From Rhynchosporium graminicola (taxonomy: Eukaryota; Ascomycota; Leotiomycetes; Helotiales; Ploettnerulaceae): 64,000 bases of DNA. The DNA is taken from positions 248,001-312,000 of the forward strand of contig FJUW01000010.1 in assembly GCA_900074885.1 (NCBI GenBank), written 5' to 3'. Of this stretch, positions 1 through 12,969 are shown piece after piece (within the stretch, counting starts at the first letter, position 1; every line of letters starts with the position of its first letter). Made by a program: the position numbers and the translations under genes. Below the pieces are notes generated by a model, which saw only the letters and a program-made list of their open reading frames with translations, was not told where the DNA came from and ran no database searches.

Positions 1-1311
1 CCAAACTTTTGCACTTACATCCTGTTTCTCTCCATTACTGTTAGTTGCTGGTGCTTTCTTTCGGCGTTCGTTGCTTTTCTCCGCGCCTTTCGCTGCTCGC
101 GTGGGATTTTGTATTGTGGAGGGTGGAACTGGATGGATGGATGGAGAAAATACGCGATGTGATGCCATAGCATGTATCATAGACCCGATCAAATGAACTC
201 TGTTTTACACTGACTTATGCCTAGTGGTAAAATGTGACGTGGGTAGGAAGGATGAGCGAGTGAGTAAGGAAGTCCTCGATAAGAATGAAAAGTGATCAAC
301 TACGAACGAGCCTATCACAAGTGCCTCTTGCTACATGATGCGGAACTCCCTCTCTAGTCTCGTACTGCCCTTTCTTTGTATCCATAGCATTCCATCGTAT
401 CGTAGCTACACTGCCCCCTTCGCATATTCTTGTCCTATGATAGGAGACGGCATTTTTTCCCAATGCACACTTCATACCTTCGTACCTTGGCAAGAAATCC
501 CATCGCAGAAGATATTTCGGACACCCCCTTACATATAGCTAGAAGTGGAATCTTACGACGATTATCCCAGAAGAGTCTGAGAACTCGCCCGTGTAGCGCA
601 AATGATCAATTTAAATGAAGGGTGTTGGAGAGAAAAGAAAACACGCAAGGAAATCATTACCTCGTTCTTGACTTCCACTATATAGTCGACCTTGGCAATT
701 CCTCACGGATGTCAACCACACGCATCTGCCCCCGCGCAGAACGTCTCACAACTCCACTCAGAAATGATCAGAAAAGCTCCCGCTCTGTAGAACCATAGCT
801 CTAACCCGAATCCTGACCACCTCACTAATCTGCTAACCACCGCAACTACTCACAGGCTCGCAGTTCCAAGCCTGACCCTTAAATAGAGAGTATTCATACT
901 GTCTGAGCGGTCCAGACTGAAAATGGCCAGAGATGTAGTGGAAGACCATTTCGTGGTTATGTGCAACTTCATTCAAGGCGCCATGTCATCATGTCTACAT
1001 AAGTGAAAGCGCCACTAGCCCGAAGCTGACGTGAAATTGAATGTAGAAAATGGTACATATGCATATACAACTATACATCAAAAAGAGAATCGAGAACTGA
1101 TGATTTGTGCTCCCCTATCGTGTTCTTTTACACACACTGCTCTCTTTCATCTCCTTTGTATTATATATGACCAAAATGCCAATGAGAGGAACTTCTCCGA
1201 ACGCCGATGCTATGCCATGTTTGGACTTTCGTTATATACTGCCCGATAGGGCCCCCATCTTATTATACAACACTATATTCCATAGCAGGTGATTAGGTAA
1301 AAATAGACGCC
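1..1311. other. Intergenic, left window edge
   Basis: No gene is supported here. Open frames are short, overlap one another on both strands and lack recognisable protein features. The first 60 bases, read on the minus strand, contain a GTAAGT-like donor, so a gene could begin here and run off the left edge, but there is too little to call. Confidence 0.5.
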
Positions 1312-3591
1312 TCATCCATACCTCGCTAAATATAGATACACCACCAAAGCAACCCAGGTCACGCGCCACACACTCGTCCAGATCTCCCTCCCAATGATCT
1401 GCAGCGGCGTTCTCTGTCCACCCGCCCACATATCATTTCTCCTCTTCCCAAAATCCTCACCATATCTCACACCACCACCTGCACCGTTACTCTTCTCAGA
1501 TACAGGATAGCTACCGTTACTGGCTCCATTGAGAAGCGGTGGAGTATTAGAGAGGCGTATCTGGGTTGCAGGTAGTCCGTAACCTATCGCGGGCGAGACA
1601 CTGCGTGTGCGTGCCGCGGTGGAACGGGGTGCGAGGCCGCCTGTTAGGAGGGAGTGAGTGGAGGAGGTGGAGGACTTGGATGCTGAAGGGTGGTGTTGGG
1701 CCAGCATTTCTGGTGATGAGGGGGTGTGTTTGAGATCTTGTTTGTTGGTGGGGAGGAGGGGGATGTCTGATTCTCCTGGGGAGTGATTGGAAGATTTGGA
1801 GAAAGGTGCGAGGTGGAGGATTGGAGTTAGAATGGCGCGGATCGTGAGAGCGAGAAGAGTGAGAACTATCAAGATGCCGTAGCGGAGGAATATCCCCAGT
1901 TGGTCGGGGAGAAGACAGAGATGGCTTTCGATAGTGACTGGGCCTGTGGCAGTCGATCCATGGCTGGAGGACATGGAATGTAGAGGACGCCCGGAAGCGT
2001 CAATAGGATTCCACATGCTGAGCATGAGAAATCCTGGTTTGCGGACTCCCATGGCCCAGCTGGTGCTCTTGACTGTTATTTCACGAGCGTTGTTTTTGGC
2101 GTCGGAATGTACAATTTCGCAATAATCGTGATCATCGCCGGAGAAGACATGACCTACATTTCCTATGCTTTTGACGAGCTTGATGGAATCACTCTCGCTG
2201 AGAACGTTTTGGTATTGGTAACCCTTGGAGATGGAGATGGCGTTTCGGAGGTCTGGTATCACGGGAGTGAGCTGGCCCTTTGGAGGAGTCGCTGGAGGCC
2301 AATGTTCCCTCTTTGGTCCACAAGGATGTCCTGGCTCTCGGTAGAGCGGTACATGGGTGAGAAGGATGGTAGGAAGTTTTGGGGCGTCTGGGCCCGGATC
2401 GAGAGTTGGCCGATTTTCAAATGTGTGTTTCGAAATATCCTCGACCACATGAGGATACTGTACGACCTTCTCTTCTCCTGCTATCAGGCTGAGTTCACGA
2501 GCGACAGCCTTCCGCTGCAAGCTCTGAACATTGTCAAGGAAATCCTCTACTGGCTTAGTAATTTCCTTGGTATCATGTTGTGAGCCCCCAGCACTCAGAG
2601 ACACCGCGTCAATCGAGACGAAGGTGTGGTTCCCAATCACATCCACCCTGTTCCCCTCCCCAAAATATACTTCGAATCTATTCCTTATGGGCAGCTTGAT
2701 TTTATCCCCAAATCCCAAATCGTGATTCCCAGGTAAGGTCGTTATTATCTTTCTCCCCCTCTGCCACGGTCCAGCTTTAGATCCAGCCAAATTCCAGAAA
2801 TCGTAGAATATCTTTCCGAAGCGATCATATTCATGCAGCCAGAAGTCTTCGCCGTATCTCTTCCCCCAATACTCCACAAAGCCCTGCTCGTATGATGGCC
2901 TCTGACCGTTCGCCCAGGATGGATCCGGAAGATTGCCATGCGCCGTCTTCCACTCTCGACCACCATCAAAGAGGTCACCAAGGAAAAATACCGTGTCAGG
3001 GTGTAGCTTATTCTGTAACGAGATGTATGAGCGCTTCATGTAGTTGTCCGTGTGCATCATGGTGAATTTGTCCAGCGGCCACGGACGGCCTGGGTAACTA
3101 TGCGGATCTATGAGCTGCGGATCCGCGATGAGGATTAAGTGATGCGGCGTTGCTTCCTTAGGCTATCGTAGTCATACTAATCAGTCTAATTCAAACATTT
3201 CTACCATGAGGTCTCTCCCTTAGGTGAAGACAGCACTTACCCATCTTTCCCAAGAATCCCATTTACAACTCTCCACACTACTCTGGAACACCCATCTCTC
3301 ACCCCACAGCAAAGTCAACACCCAAGCCAGCACAAAAAAATTAGGTAAGCTCAACAGCTGTTGAGGATTCCATCTCTGCCACCCACGCGGTATCCTCGAA
3401 TGCGACGACGCTGTTGAGACAGGGCCATAGGTCTGCCTTTCGGATCCAGACGCGTAGCTCCAGAGTCTCTGCATTGGCGCTGCTAAACTCGGAGGAAGAC
3501 TGAGCAGGATCAGTGAGAACGGCGTCAGCGGTTCGTGCTCGCGCTTCGAGGAATGTGAGTTGGAATTGGGATTATAGTAGGAGGGAGCCAT
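1312..3591 (-). CDS. cdc1: Cdc1/PGAP5-type GPI-glycan metallophosphoesterase
   Basis: Two exons, 3591-3241 and 3162-1312, joined in phase across a 78-nt intron (donor GTAAGT, acceptor GATAG) give 733 residues. Calcineurin-like phosphoesterase motifs are in order: LIADPQL at the start of exon 2, FFLGDLFDGG, PGNHDLG, LLTHVPLY and FSGDDHDYCE. These supply the usual Asp/His/Asn two-metal site. An N-terminal hydrophobic segment (FFVLAWVLTLLW) and two C-terminal ones (ILIVLTLLALTI; VTWVALVVYLYLA) fit an ER membrane protein with a lumenal catalytic domain. Yeast Cdc1 and Ted1 and mammalian PGAP5 of this family remove ethanolamine phosphate from GPI mannoses after attachment. I prefer Cdc1 over Ted1 from the overall look of the ADPQLIDPHSYPGRPW segment, but cannot exclude Ted1. 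The long linker before the last membrane segment is Ser/Pro-rich. The Met found within exon 2 (MMHTDNYMK) is internal, because the first metal motif lies upstream of it. Confidence 0.88.
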
Positions 3592-4529
3592 TATTGTATA
3601 GGTGGGTGGATATTGGCCATGCCGTCTTTCTGGGGTTGCTCTTCCTTGTCTTCCTGCGTCACGTCCTCAGCCTGAATCTCTTCTTATGGCTTCGGCAGAA
3701 ATCGATATTGATTGAGGAAGGAGAGTGAGCGAGGAAATTAAAGTGCTGCCTTCATATGGAGTGGGGTGAGTACCCTTTCACTGTGGTCCAAGGTCTAGAT
3801 GCTGGCATCTAAATTGCATGCCAACTGTCAGTTCTGCCTAAGGGACGGGCTGGTCTGTGGTCTAGATTGCCCTTAACTGACTACCCGGATATTGGAACCT
3901 TGGAAGCCCGCTCCCGCTTGACTCAGGGGTTCGGTTATTATTTGGCGGATCAAGTAACCGACGATTAAATATCTAGCAGACAAGGAATAACAATTCACGA
4001 TCTATCGAAGCGATACCAGAGAAAGGATGCCAATTCTTTCGAAGATGACACTAACTAAAGCAAATAATGGAAGTACTAAACCAATATCTTGACTTTAAAA
4101 TCTGTTTGATTCAAAAGTCTCATCTCATTTCTACGATGTACTATGACAATCAAGTGAAGTTCCGGGTTACTCTCGTGACCTTTTATTTCTTTGTATTTTT
4201 ATCTTTCTGGTTTGATAGCCATCCACGCATTTTTTGCATCAATCGTAAATCCTTTTTAAAGTTCACTGTAACTTCAACTTTCGAAGGACGTCGAGCTTCT
4301 CAATCGTCATGATTTTCTAAATAATGCCTTCCCAATGATATTCTCAATGTGAAAATCAGAAGACGAAGATAAATACATGATATCAGCGACAAATGAGACC
4401 GGAAACGAATTTCCATATTATCGCGCTCACTCCAATGCTTCGAAATAATTGAGATCTGCTGCCTCCTTGGCATTCTCTATGTACTGACTTCTCATCTACT
4501 CACTTGTGTTCCTGCAGGTGCTGTGCCCT
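3592..4529. other. Intergenic between two minus-strand genes
   Basis: Upstream of the Cdc1-like gene and downstream of the beta-glucosidase. I see no gene. The 3' UTR of the beta-glucosidase must lie in its right part. Confidence 0.5.
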
Positions 4530-7500
4530 TCAAAATACCCAAGTAAATGACTGCTTGACTTCGAATGAAGTTTTCTCTCTGTGAAGGACGTTGATTAGAT
4601 GCAGGAACTGGAATTGGAGATGAAAGCTTACCTGATATCTGCGGATGATGAGCCTATTAAAACTTCGAAAACACCTTGCTCCGCAATCCATTCTTTTAGA
4701 TCAGTGTCGTAATAGCCCACAGAGTACTTATCGATGCTCAATACAGCATCTTGAGTCTCGCCAGGCTGCAGAAAAACCTTCGTAAACGCTTGCAACTCCT
4801 TTTCGGGACGTGGCAGGCGAGACTTCTCGTCATGGATATATGCTTGAACGATTTCCGCGCCTTGGACGATTCCGCTGTTGGTCACAGGTACGGTAATGAT
4901 GATCTTCTCGCCGTCACCAAGAATGGTGCTGCTGATAAGTGGCTTGCCATATGTGAAATTCGTATATGAGAGACCGTGACCGAAGGGGAATAGTGGTGCA
5001 ATCTTCATTCGCTCGTAGTGGCGGTATCCGATGTGAAGACCTTCGCCATACACAACCTTAAGGTTCTCACCAGGCCAGTTGTGGTATGTTGGGTTGTCCT
5101 CGAGTCTCTTGGGAAATGTGGTCTGTGTTCGTATCAGAAATGATGATAATTATCTGCACTTTGACTTCGAAGTCATGACAATATTAAGGGATGGCAGAAA
5201 TGAAAACATACAGGAAGTTTTCCGCTGGGAGTCTTGAAACCAAAAAGTACATCGGCCAAGGCATTTCCTGCTTCTTGGCCTTGGTACCAGGCTTGCAGGA
5301 TAGAAGGAACACGATCCGCCCAAGGCATAGTCACAGGCGATCCAGATTGATTGACAACAATCGTTCTTGGGTTTGCCTTTAGTACAGCCTCAATGAGTCG
5401 ATCCTGACTGCCGTCTGCCGGCAAATCCATCGACTTGCGATCATACCCTTCTGACTCCCATTCTCCATCTAAGCCGACAATGACAACTGCAACGTCAGCG
5501 GTCTTCGCAGCATCGATTGCTTCTTGCAGGTAATTCTTCTTGTCCTCTTCCTAATCAAGACTTTAGTATGGGTATAAGGTAATATCTTGGATCAGGACCT
5601 GGATTGACGGAAAAGAAAGAGACCTGATCCGACATCACTGAGTTTTCAAGATCGGAAAGAACATACTTTGTAGCCAATCCGGACGCCACCGTTTCCGTGT
5701 GTCCTGCTCTCGGCTTTCTGTCGCCAGAATGGCCGCAACTCATTAGTCAATTCTGCTACGACTTGCAGAGGCTTGCCAGCTTCTAATTGCATGTCAAAAA
5801 GTTGTTGTTGAGAGTCATCAAACATAGCCTCTCCTTTCTCCGTCCAATCCCATATGTCGACCTTGACCTCGCCGTCAACGTACAGGCGTCCAGCGCCTAC
5901 GCTTGAAAAGCTCATGGTGTGCAGACCAGTGGTCTTTGGAGTGAGTGTCGTCTTCGCACGGCATGACCAAATGTTGCCAACTTCTAGAGGCACTGAATCC
6001 CAAAGGAAAAGGTCTGTGTTCGTTCGATGCTGGATCACAGTTGGTTGCCCATCGAACTTATCGCCGATGTAAAATTCAAGACTGACGCCTTGCTCGCCGG
6101 TGGTGGTGGTGCAGTAATCAGCGGCTAACGGCAACCACTTATATGTCTGGCAGCCAACAGCGTAGGACACATCTTGTTCAGCGACTGCCCTGATACTTTC
6201 CAGGGGAAGGGTATTGTAATATGGGTTCAAACTAGCACTACCTCCACCACCTGCGATGGCTCTGTTGGCGTTCGGTCCGATGACGGCGATCTTGTCCGAG
6301 GGCTTGATGGGTAGGACACTTCCTTCATTCTTTAAGAGGGTTAGGCCTTCGGCGCCAGCATCTCGGATCAATTTCCGGGTCTCTTCTCGGTCATCCTCAT
6401 GTTCGGGTAGCTCAGCTGACATGTCTCCGCCTTTCGTACGCTCTACGAGGTAAAGAATATTAGCAACAGCATCTGCAACAGCCTTTTTGCTAAGCTCTCC
6501 ATTCTCAATGGCTCGAAGTGTTTTCTCTCCACGCCACAGGGTTGACACTGGCATTTCGATATCGCAGCCATGCTCGATAGATTCGACGAAAGAGTTTGTT
6601 CCACCCCAGTCGGACATAACCATACTAACTTGCGTTAGCAAGAACAAACCCACGAAACAGTGTATTTACCCGTCATAGTTCCACTCGCCGCGGAGAATGT
6701 TTTTTAGCGTATGTTCATTCATATCTGCGTGTACGCCATTGATGAGATTGTACGAGGACATCACAGCCCATGGGTTGGCCTCCCGAATGGCAATCTCGAA
6801 TGGGCGCAGATAGAGCTCTCGAAGAGGACGTTCTTGAACAAGCGAGTCGATCTTGAATCTTTCGGTTTCTTGTTCGTTGGCAACGAAGTCTACAAGAATT
6901 ATTAGTGAGGCACACGTGATGTGGACCACTAGCTGACTGACGCTTTATGGTTGCAGCCACACCAGCTCCCTGAAGACCTGTGATATACGACGCAGCAAGC
7001 TTCCCGGTGAGGAAAGGATCTTCGGAAAACGACTCGAAATTTCGTCCACCAAGTGGTCCTCGATGTAGACACACTGTCGGCGCTAATAGCACTTGAGCAG
7101 ATCGAGCCTTGGCCTCTTCCGCTAAGTGCTTCCCGACTTGGAAGAGTAAGTCCTTGTTCCATGATGCTGCTAAAGAGACTCCACAAGGGAATAGAGCAGC
7201 CTAGAGGTCCATTAGAACCAGTCTCTGACAGGGGACGGTAAGAGTCCGACCTTTGTGCCTGCTTTGAAAATGGCACCTCGAGCACCGTTCGGGCCATCGC
7301 TGGTCTTGAATGCTGGAATTCCTTTCTCAGGTATCGACTTCGATCGCCAGAAGTCTGCAGCTGTAAGAAGAGAGACCTGTAGCTTTTTAGCAGAGTGCAT
7401 ACATGGGTAGATGCTTCAAGAAGAGGAGTACCTGTTCTTCAAGAGTAAGTGATGCTGCGAGATTTCGAGCACCTGCTCTCTTATCAATAGCGTTGGCCAC

Positions 7501-7647
7501 GGCTGCGTTCTTGGCTACTGGGCTGTCTGGTGGTGACAAATCCGAGATGGGTGTGTCGTTCGCATTTCCGCTCGAACGATCCTCTGAGTCTTCCGCAAAT
7601 TTATCAAAGATGGGGTCGTTTATCTGACTTTCTGGAGATTCCGACAT
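4530..7647 (-). CDS. GH3 beta-glucosidase with PA14 insert, predicted intracellular
   Basis: Eight exons (7647-7432, 7376-7251, 7200-6942, 6889-6670, 6624-5667, 5550-5212, 5122-4632, 4578-4530) join in phase to 885 residues. Glycoside hydrolase family 3 features run in order: ADFWRS and SDGPNGARG; LAPTVC and LGGRNFESFSEDPFL; HFVANEQET; and VMSDWGGT, whose Asp (about residue 279) is the catalytic nucleophile. A PA14 domain (about 425-590, around EFYIGDKFDG) sits inside the C-terminal sandwich region. The fibronectin-III-like tail then follows, with SGKLPTTFPKRL, YGEGLHIGYRHY and a final SFEVKQSFTWVF. Such enzymes hydrolyse terminal beta-D-glucosyl residues of cellobiose or aryl glucosides. No signal peptide is seen. 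Instead a 60-residue Ser/Asp/Pro-rich leader precedes the domain, so a cytosolic enzyme is likely, as in the Aspergillus BglH-K type. The last 16-codon exon was chosen because it restores a normal family C-terminus. One donor (AAG|GTCGGA at 7250) is weak. Confidence 0.9.
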
Positions 7648-9786
7648 GATGAATGAGTGTAGACTTCGCCTTCTTGTATGAACGCCCTGATAACAGAAAT
7701 TGTCCTACGACTTCCTGCTAAAGTGCTGCAAACACAAAGGACATAGGACGGCTTGTGTGTCAATGAAACTTTACCGACCACCTGAGCGAGAGTAGAGGAT
7801 GGTAGCTCTCCAAATAAACGCAAGCCACGACGAACTGGGAGAGAGGCTGTTATATACAACAGGACCTAGTAGGACTAGGGGAGCATGTGCGGATCAGCTG
7901 CCTCAGATGATATAACTCTAACTCAATGTTCGAACGGATAAAGCAGACAGGTTCCGCCAGTAAAGAGTAAGAATTATGGTAGAATGAGACGATAACAGAT
8001 ACAGTCCATTGAGTCGCGGCGGCTGAATTGGGGGGTACTATGAAGAGAATGGGGACGCTGATGGAAACTAGAACCTAGTCAACAGGCGAACAGACCAAGG
8101 CAGCATGACCAGGACCGTAGCCTTGATTCGGACTAATTCAAGATACTGTATGTGGCAACCGAGCATCCGTCAGAAGGAAGCATCTAAGTGTGGATACTCT
8201 TTTGACCTTTTCCCGTAGACTCAGACCAGGCCTCCACTGGATTTGCGAATAGGAAGGCTAAGTAAGGGGACAGACTAGCTGCAAGAAGACGGAAAGGCTG
8301 AAAGCTTGCCCGACAGACGAGCAGGATTGAACGGACCGCCGACCGAGCCTCTTAATTACCTATTCAAGCGAACATTTCTGTCTCTCCAAACCCGGCCACG
8401 GATCGCGGTGCTATCTGGGAGGGCCAATGATAGAGAAAGACCTCGCAATTATAGATAAACGATGAACACGGGCGGAGGTAGGAGACACTCCCTCCATTCA
8501 TTTGTTCCTTACAGCGTTTCAAGTCCCTCGTATTGAGTTTGCGGGATCTAAAGTTGCAGTGATGTTGGGGGGGGGNGGCGAAATAAATGTACGCAAGAAG
8601 GGCCAGACCCTGGGAGTCTTGTTTGGGCTTCCATGTTCGTGCGTGGGCATCCAATCCCAGGCCAGCCATTATTGAAGAGGTTGAAGTTCAACGAATTGCC
8701 ATATTGCCATATTGCCGTGTTGCCCTCCAAGGAACCGATTGCTACCGGGACGTTGATCTTTCTTGTGGGATCACGGGCCGGCTCCCCACAGCATGGACAG
8801 GATTGGAAAGGTTATCCGAACTGCAGACCAGACAGGTCAAACTACTGTACCTGCGTAGACGGATGATAGTGCTCGTTTTCTATGCGAAGGTAGCTAGCTA
8901 TCAGGGCTACAGGCAAGTATGCTATCAACGAGACTCTATCGATACCTTTTCAACAAGTCGTAAGTCTCCGCGATGTAGGTAGGTACAGTAGGCAACCTAG
9001 CCATCCATTGCTATGATGGGTATCTTGGTAACAGGGTTGAGGCAGGCGATAAGGCTGACAGAACACGGAATACCCCCTGCGGCGGATGCATGCCAACGAT
9101 TCCTTAAAGCAAAGGAGCGACCTGGTCAACGTATGATCCATAAAACACATACATTAACTTGGTAAATTGGGTTAGTACGAAGTAAATACGAGTAGCTATC
9201 TTTAGTAACAAGCCACTGCCTAGCATTGCAACTTTGGACACAGGAGGATAAACCCTCAGAAGAGATATATACCTACTTCCTACTTCGGTAATACTCCGAA
9301 AGACACAAAGGATACTTTACAGCGTCAAGACTCAGGAGTCAGGACAGTGTCGACTCTGGAGAGTGGAGTGGGTGCGTGAGTGGCTTGCGGGGTAGGTAGG
9401 AGGTACCTTAGCCTTGACTCAATTGACAGCCCTGACTTAACACCTCGCTTAGCTAACCAATGTCAAAATACAATCTAATCTAATCTTTTCCAATCTGCCC
9501 TTTTACAGTATAGTACAGTAGACAATCAACGTGACTCAGGTCGTTCGTTCTGCCTTGGTATTGACCCAAATAGAAAACTCTGCTCCTTTCCTTCCTGCAT
9601 TTTCAGCCAAATTGCAGACGAAGCTTTCAGCCTTCTCTTTCCCTGTATACCATCACACTCCACCATCTCCATCTAGCTAGATTCGCCATGTATCCTTGTT
9701 CGTGATCATGCGCCCGTACACGATATTGTGTAGATCCACGAATCCACGCTCATCTGCACCTCTTTCTTACCAGCCCGTCTACCGCG
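7648..9786. other. Intergenic with one ambiguous base
   Basis: Divergent promoter region between the beta-glucosidase (-) and the DUF202 gene (+). No gene is seen. An N interrupts a run of G at position 8576. TAGGTAGG-like motifs lie near 8975-8986 and 9391-9400. Confidence 0.5.
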
Positions 9787-10936
9787 ATGGCTGAGACAGC
9801 CGACTTCAATTCTCCTCAGGCGCCTGGCCAGCTTGAAGAGCCTTCTAAGGTGCATCTCAATTCTCCGGATAGCATATCCCCTGGTACAGACGCGCGTGAA
9901 GCAACGGAACTGGCGCGCCTGCGAAGCAATTATACCAGAGCCACGTCTTATCGCCAGGCAGGGTCTAGTGTGGCTTCAATAAAGCCAGATGGCTTTCTGG
10001 AACGTTTCAGTTATACCGTTCGGGCATTTTGGCGCCGTCAGATAAGCATCACCGTGGCTCATGAAACATGCAGAGATCACCTAGGTAAGCCAACGGATGT
10101 CTCCTCTCCGTCAACCCCCACCTCATCCCACCCTCCTCAAGCCCCTCTTGTATACTTCATGGAGAAACACAACGGGTTTTCCATGTTTCCTGCTTAGACC
10201 ACGAGTTCGGTGCTAGGTCCTAGAGAGAGCCCTTTTATGCAGAAAGTCATCTGTTGTTCCTCCCACTGCAGTGTTTGACGAAGTGTCCATAAGACGTGCC
10301 AGGCTGGCAGGTTTTCCCACGTCTAGCTTCGTATATTTGGAATGGCAGCATGCGGTATCACGCACCATGCCACGTTTTTCCACGCCATCCTGGTTCTTAT
10401 CGAAACACTATTCCAGAAACCTTCTTTATACCCATATTAATGATTACCGGTATTTTACTAATGAGCTCTCACAGCCTTGGAGCGTACCTTCCTTGGCTAC
10501 CTGAGGACATCACTGGCCCTCTCGATGCTGGGGATCGTCGTGGCTCAGTTATTGTAAGCACATTCCCGCATTAATTGTTTCACTCGGATATAGACTGAAG
10601 GGTGTGTTGCCGTAGCCGTTTACAGCACGCGCCAGTCCCCAATCCTCACTTCGGCTTCTTCGTCCTGGGGAAACCGTTGGCAATTATTTGCCAGGGAACA
10701 GCAATCTATACTGTGCTCATTGGCGTTTTTAGGTCATGGAGATCACAGAATGCGATTGTCAGGGGAAAGGCTATTTCTGGAGGCATTGAGATTGTAGCTC
10801 TGGCTGGAGGGATCTTTGCCGTGAGTCTATCTATTCGTATCCCCACTCCCAAAGCCGCATACCGACTGAATGCGCGCAGATCCTGATTATGTTCACCGTG
10901 CTTCTCATAGCAGTCGACATATCCAAAGAGATCTGA
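9787..10936 (+). CDS. DUF202 (YidH/Vtc1-like) small membrane protein
   Basis: Four exons (9787-10084, 10475-10553, 10616-10820, 10880-10936) give 212 residues in correct phase. About 80 polar, Ser/Ala-rich residues come first. The DUF202 core then starts at HETCRDHLALERTFLGYL across the first intron, followed by TSLALSMLGIVVAQLF, a second hydrophobic stretch (GKPLAIICQGTAIYTVLIGV) and a third (EIVALAGGIFAILIIMFTVL), so three membrane helices. DUF202 proteins include bacterial YidH and the fungal vacuolar transporter chaperone subunit Vtc1. This is probably not Vtc1 itself, because its N-terminal extension is too long, and its function is unknown. The first intron is unusually long (390 nt) for this window. 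It ends with a good TTACTAATG branch region before CTCTCACAG. Confidence 0.85.
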
Positions 10937-12969
10937 CCTCCATCGACCCACGATCAGAGTTCAATGATAGGCAATACGAGCCGAGGAAACCCTGATGATG
11001 AGGTGTCATGTATCAGAATTACCGGACGAATCGCGTTGATTGGAGGCCTTTCTCGGCGCAGAAAATGCTTCAATCAAGGTCACATACGTTGCTGCCCGTT
11101 AAGAGGCAAATTCAGTCAGGGTTCGTACATGCACACGTTCACGTGCCACTGATCATATAAGTATTAAGTGCAATATCGAGAAGCTCCTCAGGCTTACCCG
11201 AAAGTATCCATAGGTAAAATAACTTGGGTCGGATCACTCTACTGTAAGCAACACTTCGACATGGGACTCTGCAGACACAGGGTCGGGGAGACCCGGTGCG
11301 GTGCCGACGCACCTATTGCCGGTTCGTGAGGGGTTTGTCAATGATTCAGGTGATGTGCATGTAGCCAACGTTGAGACAAAAGTCACGACATCTATATATA
11401 TGTATATATTGCAACGGCAAGATCAAACCTGCACGTATCGTTTGCGACTTTAGTGTAGACGAGAAGAAAATGACCCTTGAAGTCTCTTTCGACTACTGGT
11501 TGGAGCATGGAAGCATAGAAGTCAACAGAGAGTTGACGACAAAGAGAGAGGTAGTAGATATTCGCACCTTTTGAGGTCATCTCTCCAGCAAGAAGGCAGC
11601 TCTATACTCTGTAGATGTGTGAAGACAAGCATCAAGAGAGACTAAAATCGCAAAAATCGAGATGCGTCTGAATACAAAAGTATCGAAAAGGGACCGATTT
11701 CCGCAAAACTGGAATCAAGAGAAGCGATTCAACCGAAATACATTGCGTGACTCTAGCTACCTTGTCAAGTTAAAGTCTTGTAAGACGTTCGTCAAATTAC
11801 TATGATACATCTTCATGACAGTGAATCAGCATTCAATTCGTAGTCAAAGCTTTCAAAGAGTACGTCAAACAATCACTTTTAAATATGATTTCAATTTTGT
11901 AGTTGACCATTCTCAATCAACTGAAAAGGAAAAATACTCATATCTTATCGAAAAAGAGTTACTGATTATACTGTAAGTCAATTTGGCGTATCTTCGATCC
12001 AAGCGACATTTCACGTTACACTGACTGGTGGCGTGCGTCAGAGAAGTTCTCACATTGTTTCGTGACGTCAATGGTCTCGCACCACGAGAGGCTCTTCCAG
12101 CCCGAATTGACCACTTTTTGTTGGCTGCGATAGAGTCGAGTCCGTTGAGGACATTGTGGCCAGAGCCTGCCGCTAAGTAAAGGAGCATTGATAGAGGCGT
12201 ACTTTGAAACGGCAATTGATGTGTGATATACACTCCGCTCGTCCAACAACGACAACATTAAGACGAACGGACGCTGTCCCAGCCAGGTATCAAATCGCGA
12301 TAAAGAATATCTCACTACCTGGTTCAAAGTCACATGAGCAATGCCGAGGTAACCAGGTAGTAGGTACGTAACTAGGTAGGTAATAGACCCTCTAGGTTGC
12401 TTTTGTCAGGGGGTAGCGATCCACTTCTGGACTCGCTCGCAATTCATTCTGTGGAAAATTGTGGAAAAAAAAATAGATATCTAGTTATGCACAAAAGAAA
12501 TAAAAGTGAGAGTCGAAAGAAGGAACGTGTACAAAACTTCAAGGCTATCCAAGCCACTTTCAAACAAAACCGACTCCTGCGCATCTCCTTTGACTTTTTC
12601 CAGGCATACGCTAGAGTCCCGGTACCGGTACTTCACCTCGTTAACCGACGATTAGGTTCCAAGGTTCCTCTCGCAAAGCTTCCATTTCCACTTCCATTTC
12701 CATTGCCAGGGCAGCGGTTCTCCAGCGCGGGGACCTGCTTACCGACAAGAGACCGACCGCCACTGGACGCCTCCATTCATTCATTGCCCTGCCCTCCCTG
12801 CAGAATAGAAGCATCAAAGAGCCGCATCATATAATATCACCCCCATCTCTCCAAGACTCTCCAAGAGTGGGACGCACCATCATATCACGAATAGTCGAAT
12901 AGTGCCACCTTTTCAACACTTCGACCTCTTCCTTCTCCTTGTTCAATCGCCCCTTTGGCAGTCTCCAAG
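10937..12969. other. Intergenic; promoter of the zinc transporter in right part
   Basis: No gene is supported. About 11600-12000 is AT-richer than its surroundings. Near 12335-12390 there is a cluster of GGTAACCAGGTAG and CTAGGTAGGTA repeats. 12600-12960 is pyrimidine-rich, with short repeats of CCATTTCC, and looks like a long 5' leader or core promoter of the zinc transporter. A palindrome, GTACCGGTAC, lies near 12620-12630. Confidence 0.5.

Noticed and set aside
1..120. Possible first exon of a minus-strand gene leaving the window
   Set aside because: Only a donor-like GATGTAAGT and a basic stretch are visible; too short to support.
10271..10574. Two overlapping plus-strand frames inside the DUF202 gene
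   Set aside because: They lie mostly in the first intron; the conserved protein requires the intron to be removed.
12397..12834. 145-codon plus-strand frame upstream of the zinc transporter
   Set aside because: No domain; overlaps the likely core promoter and leader; pyrimidine-rich repeats explain its openness.
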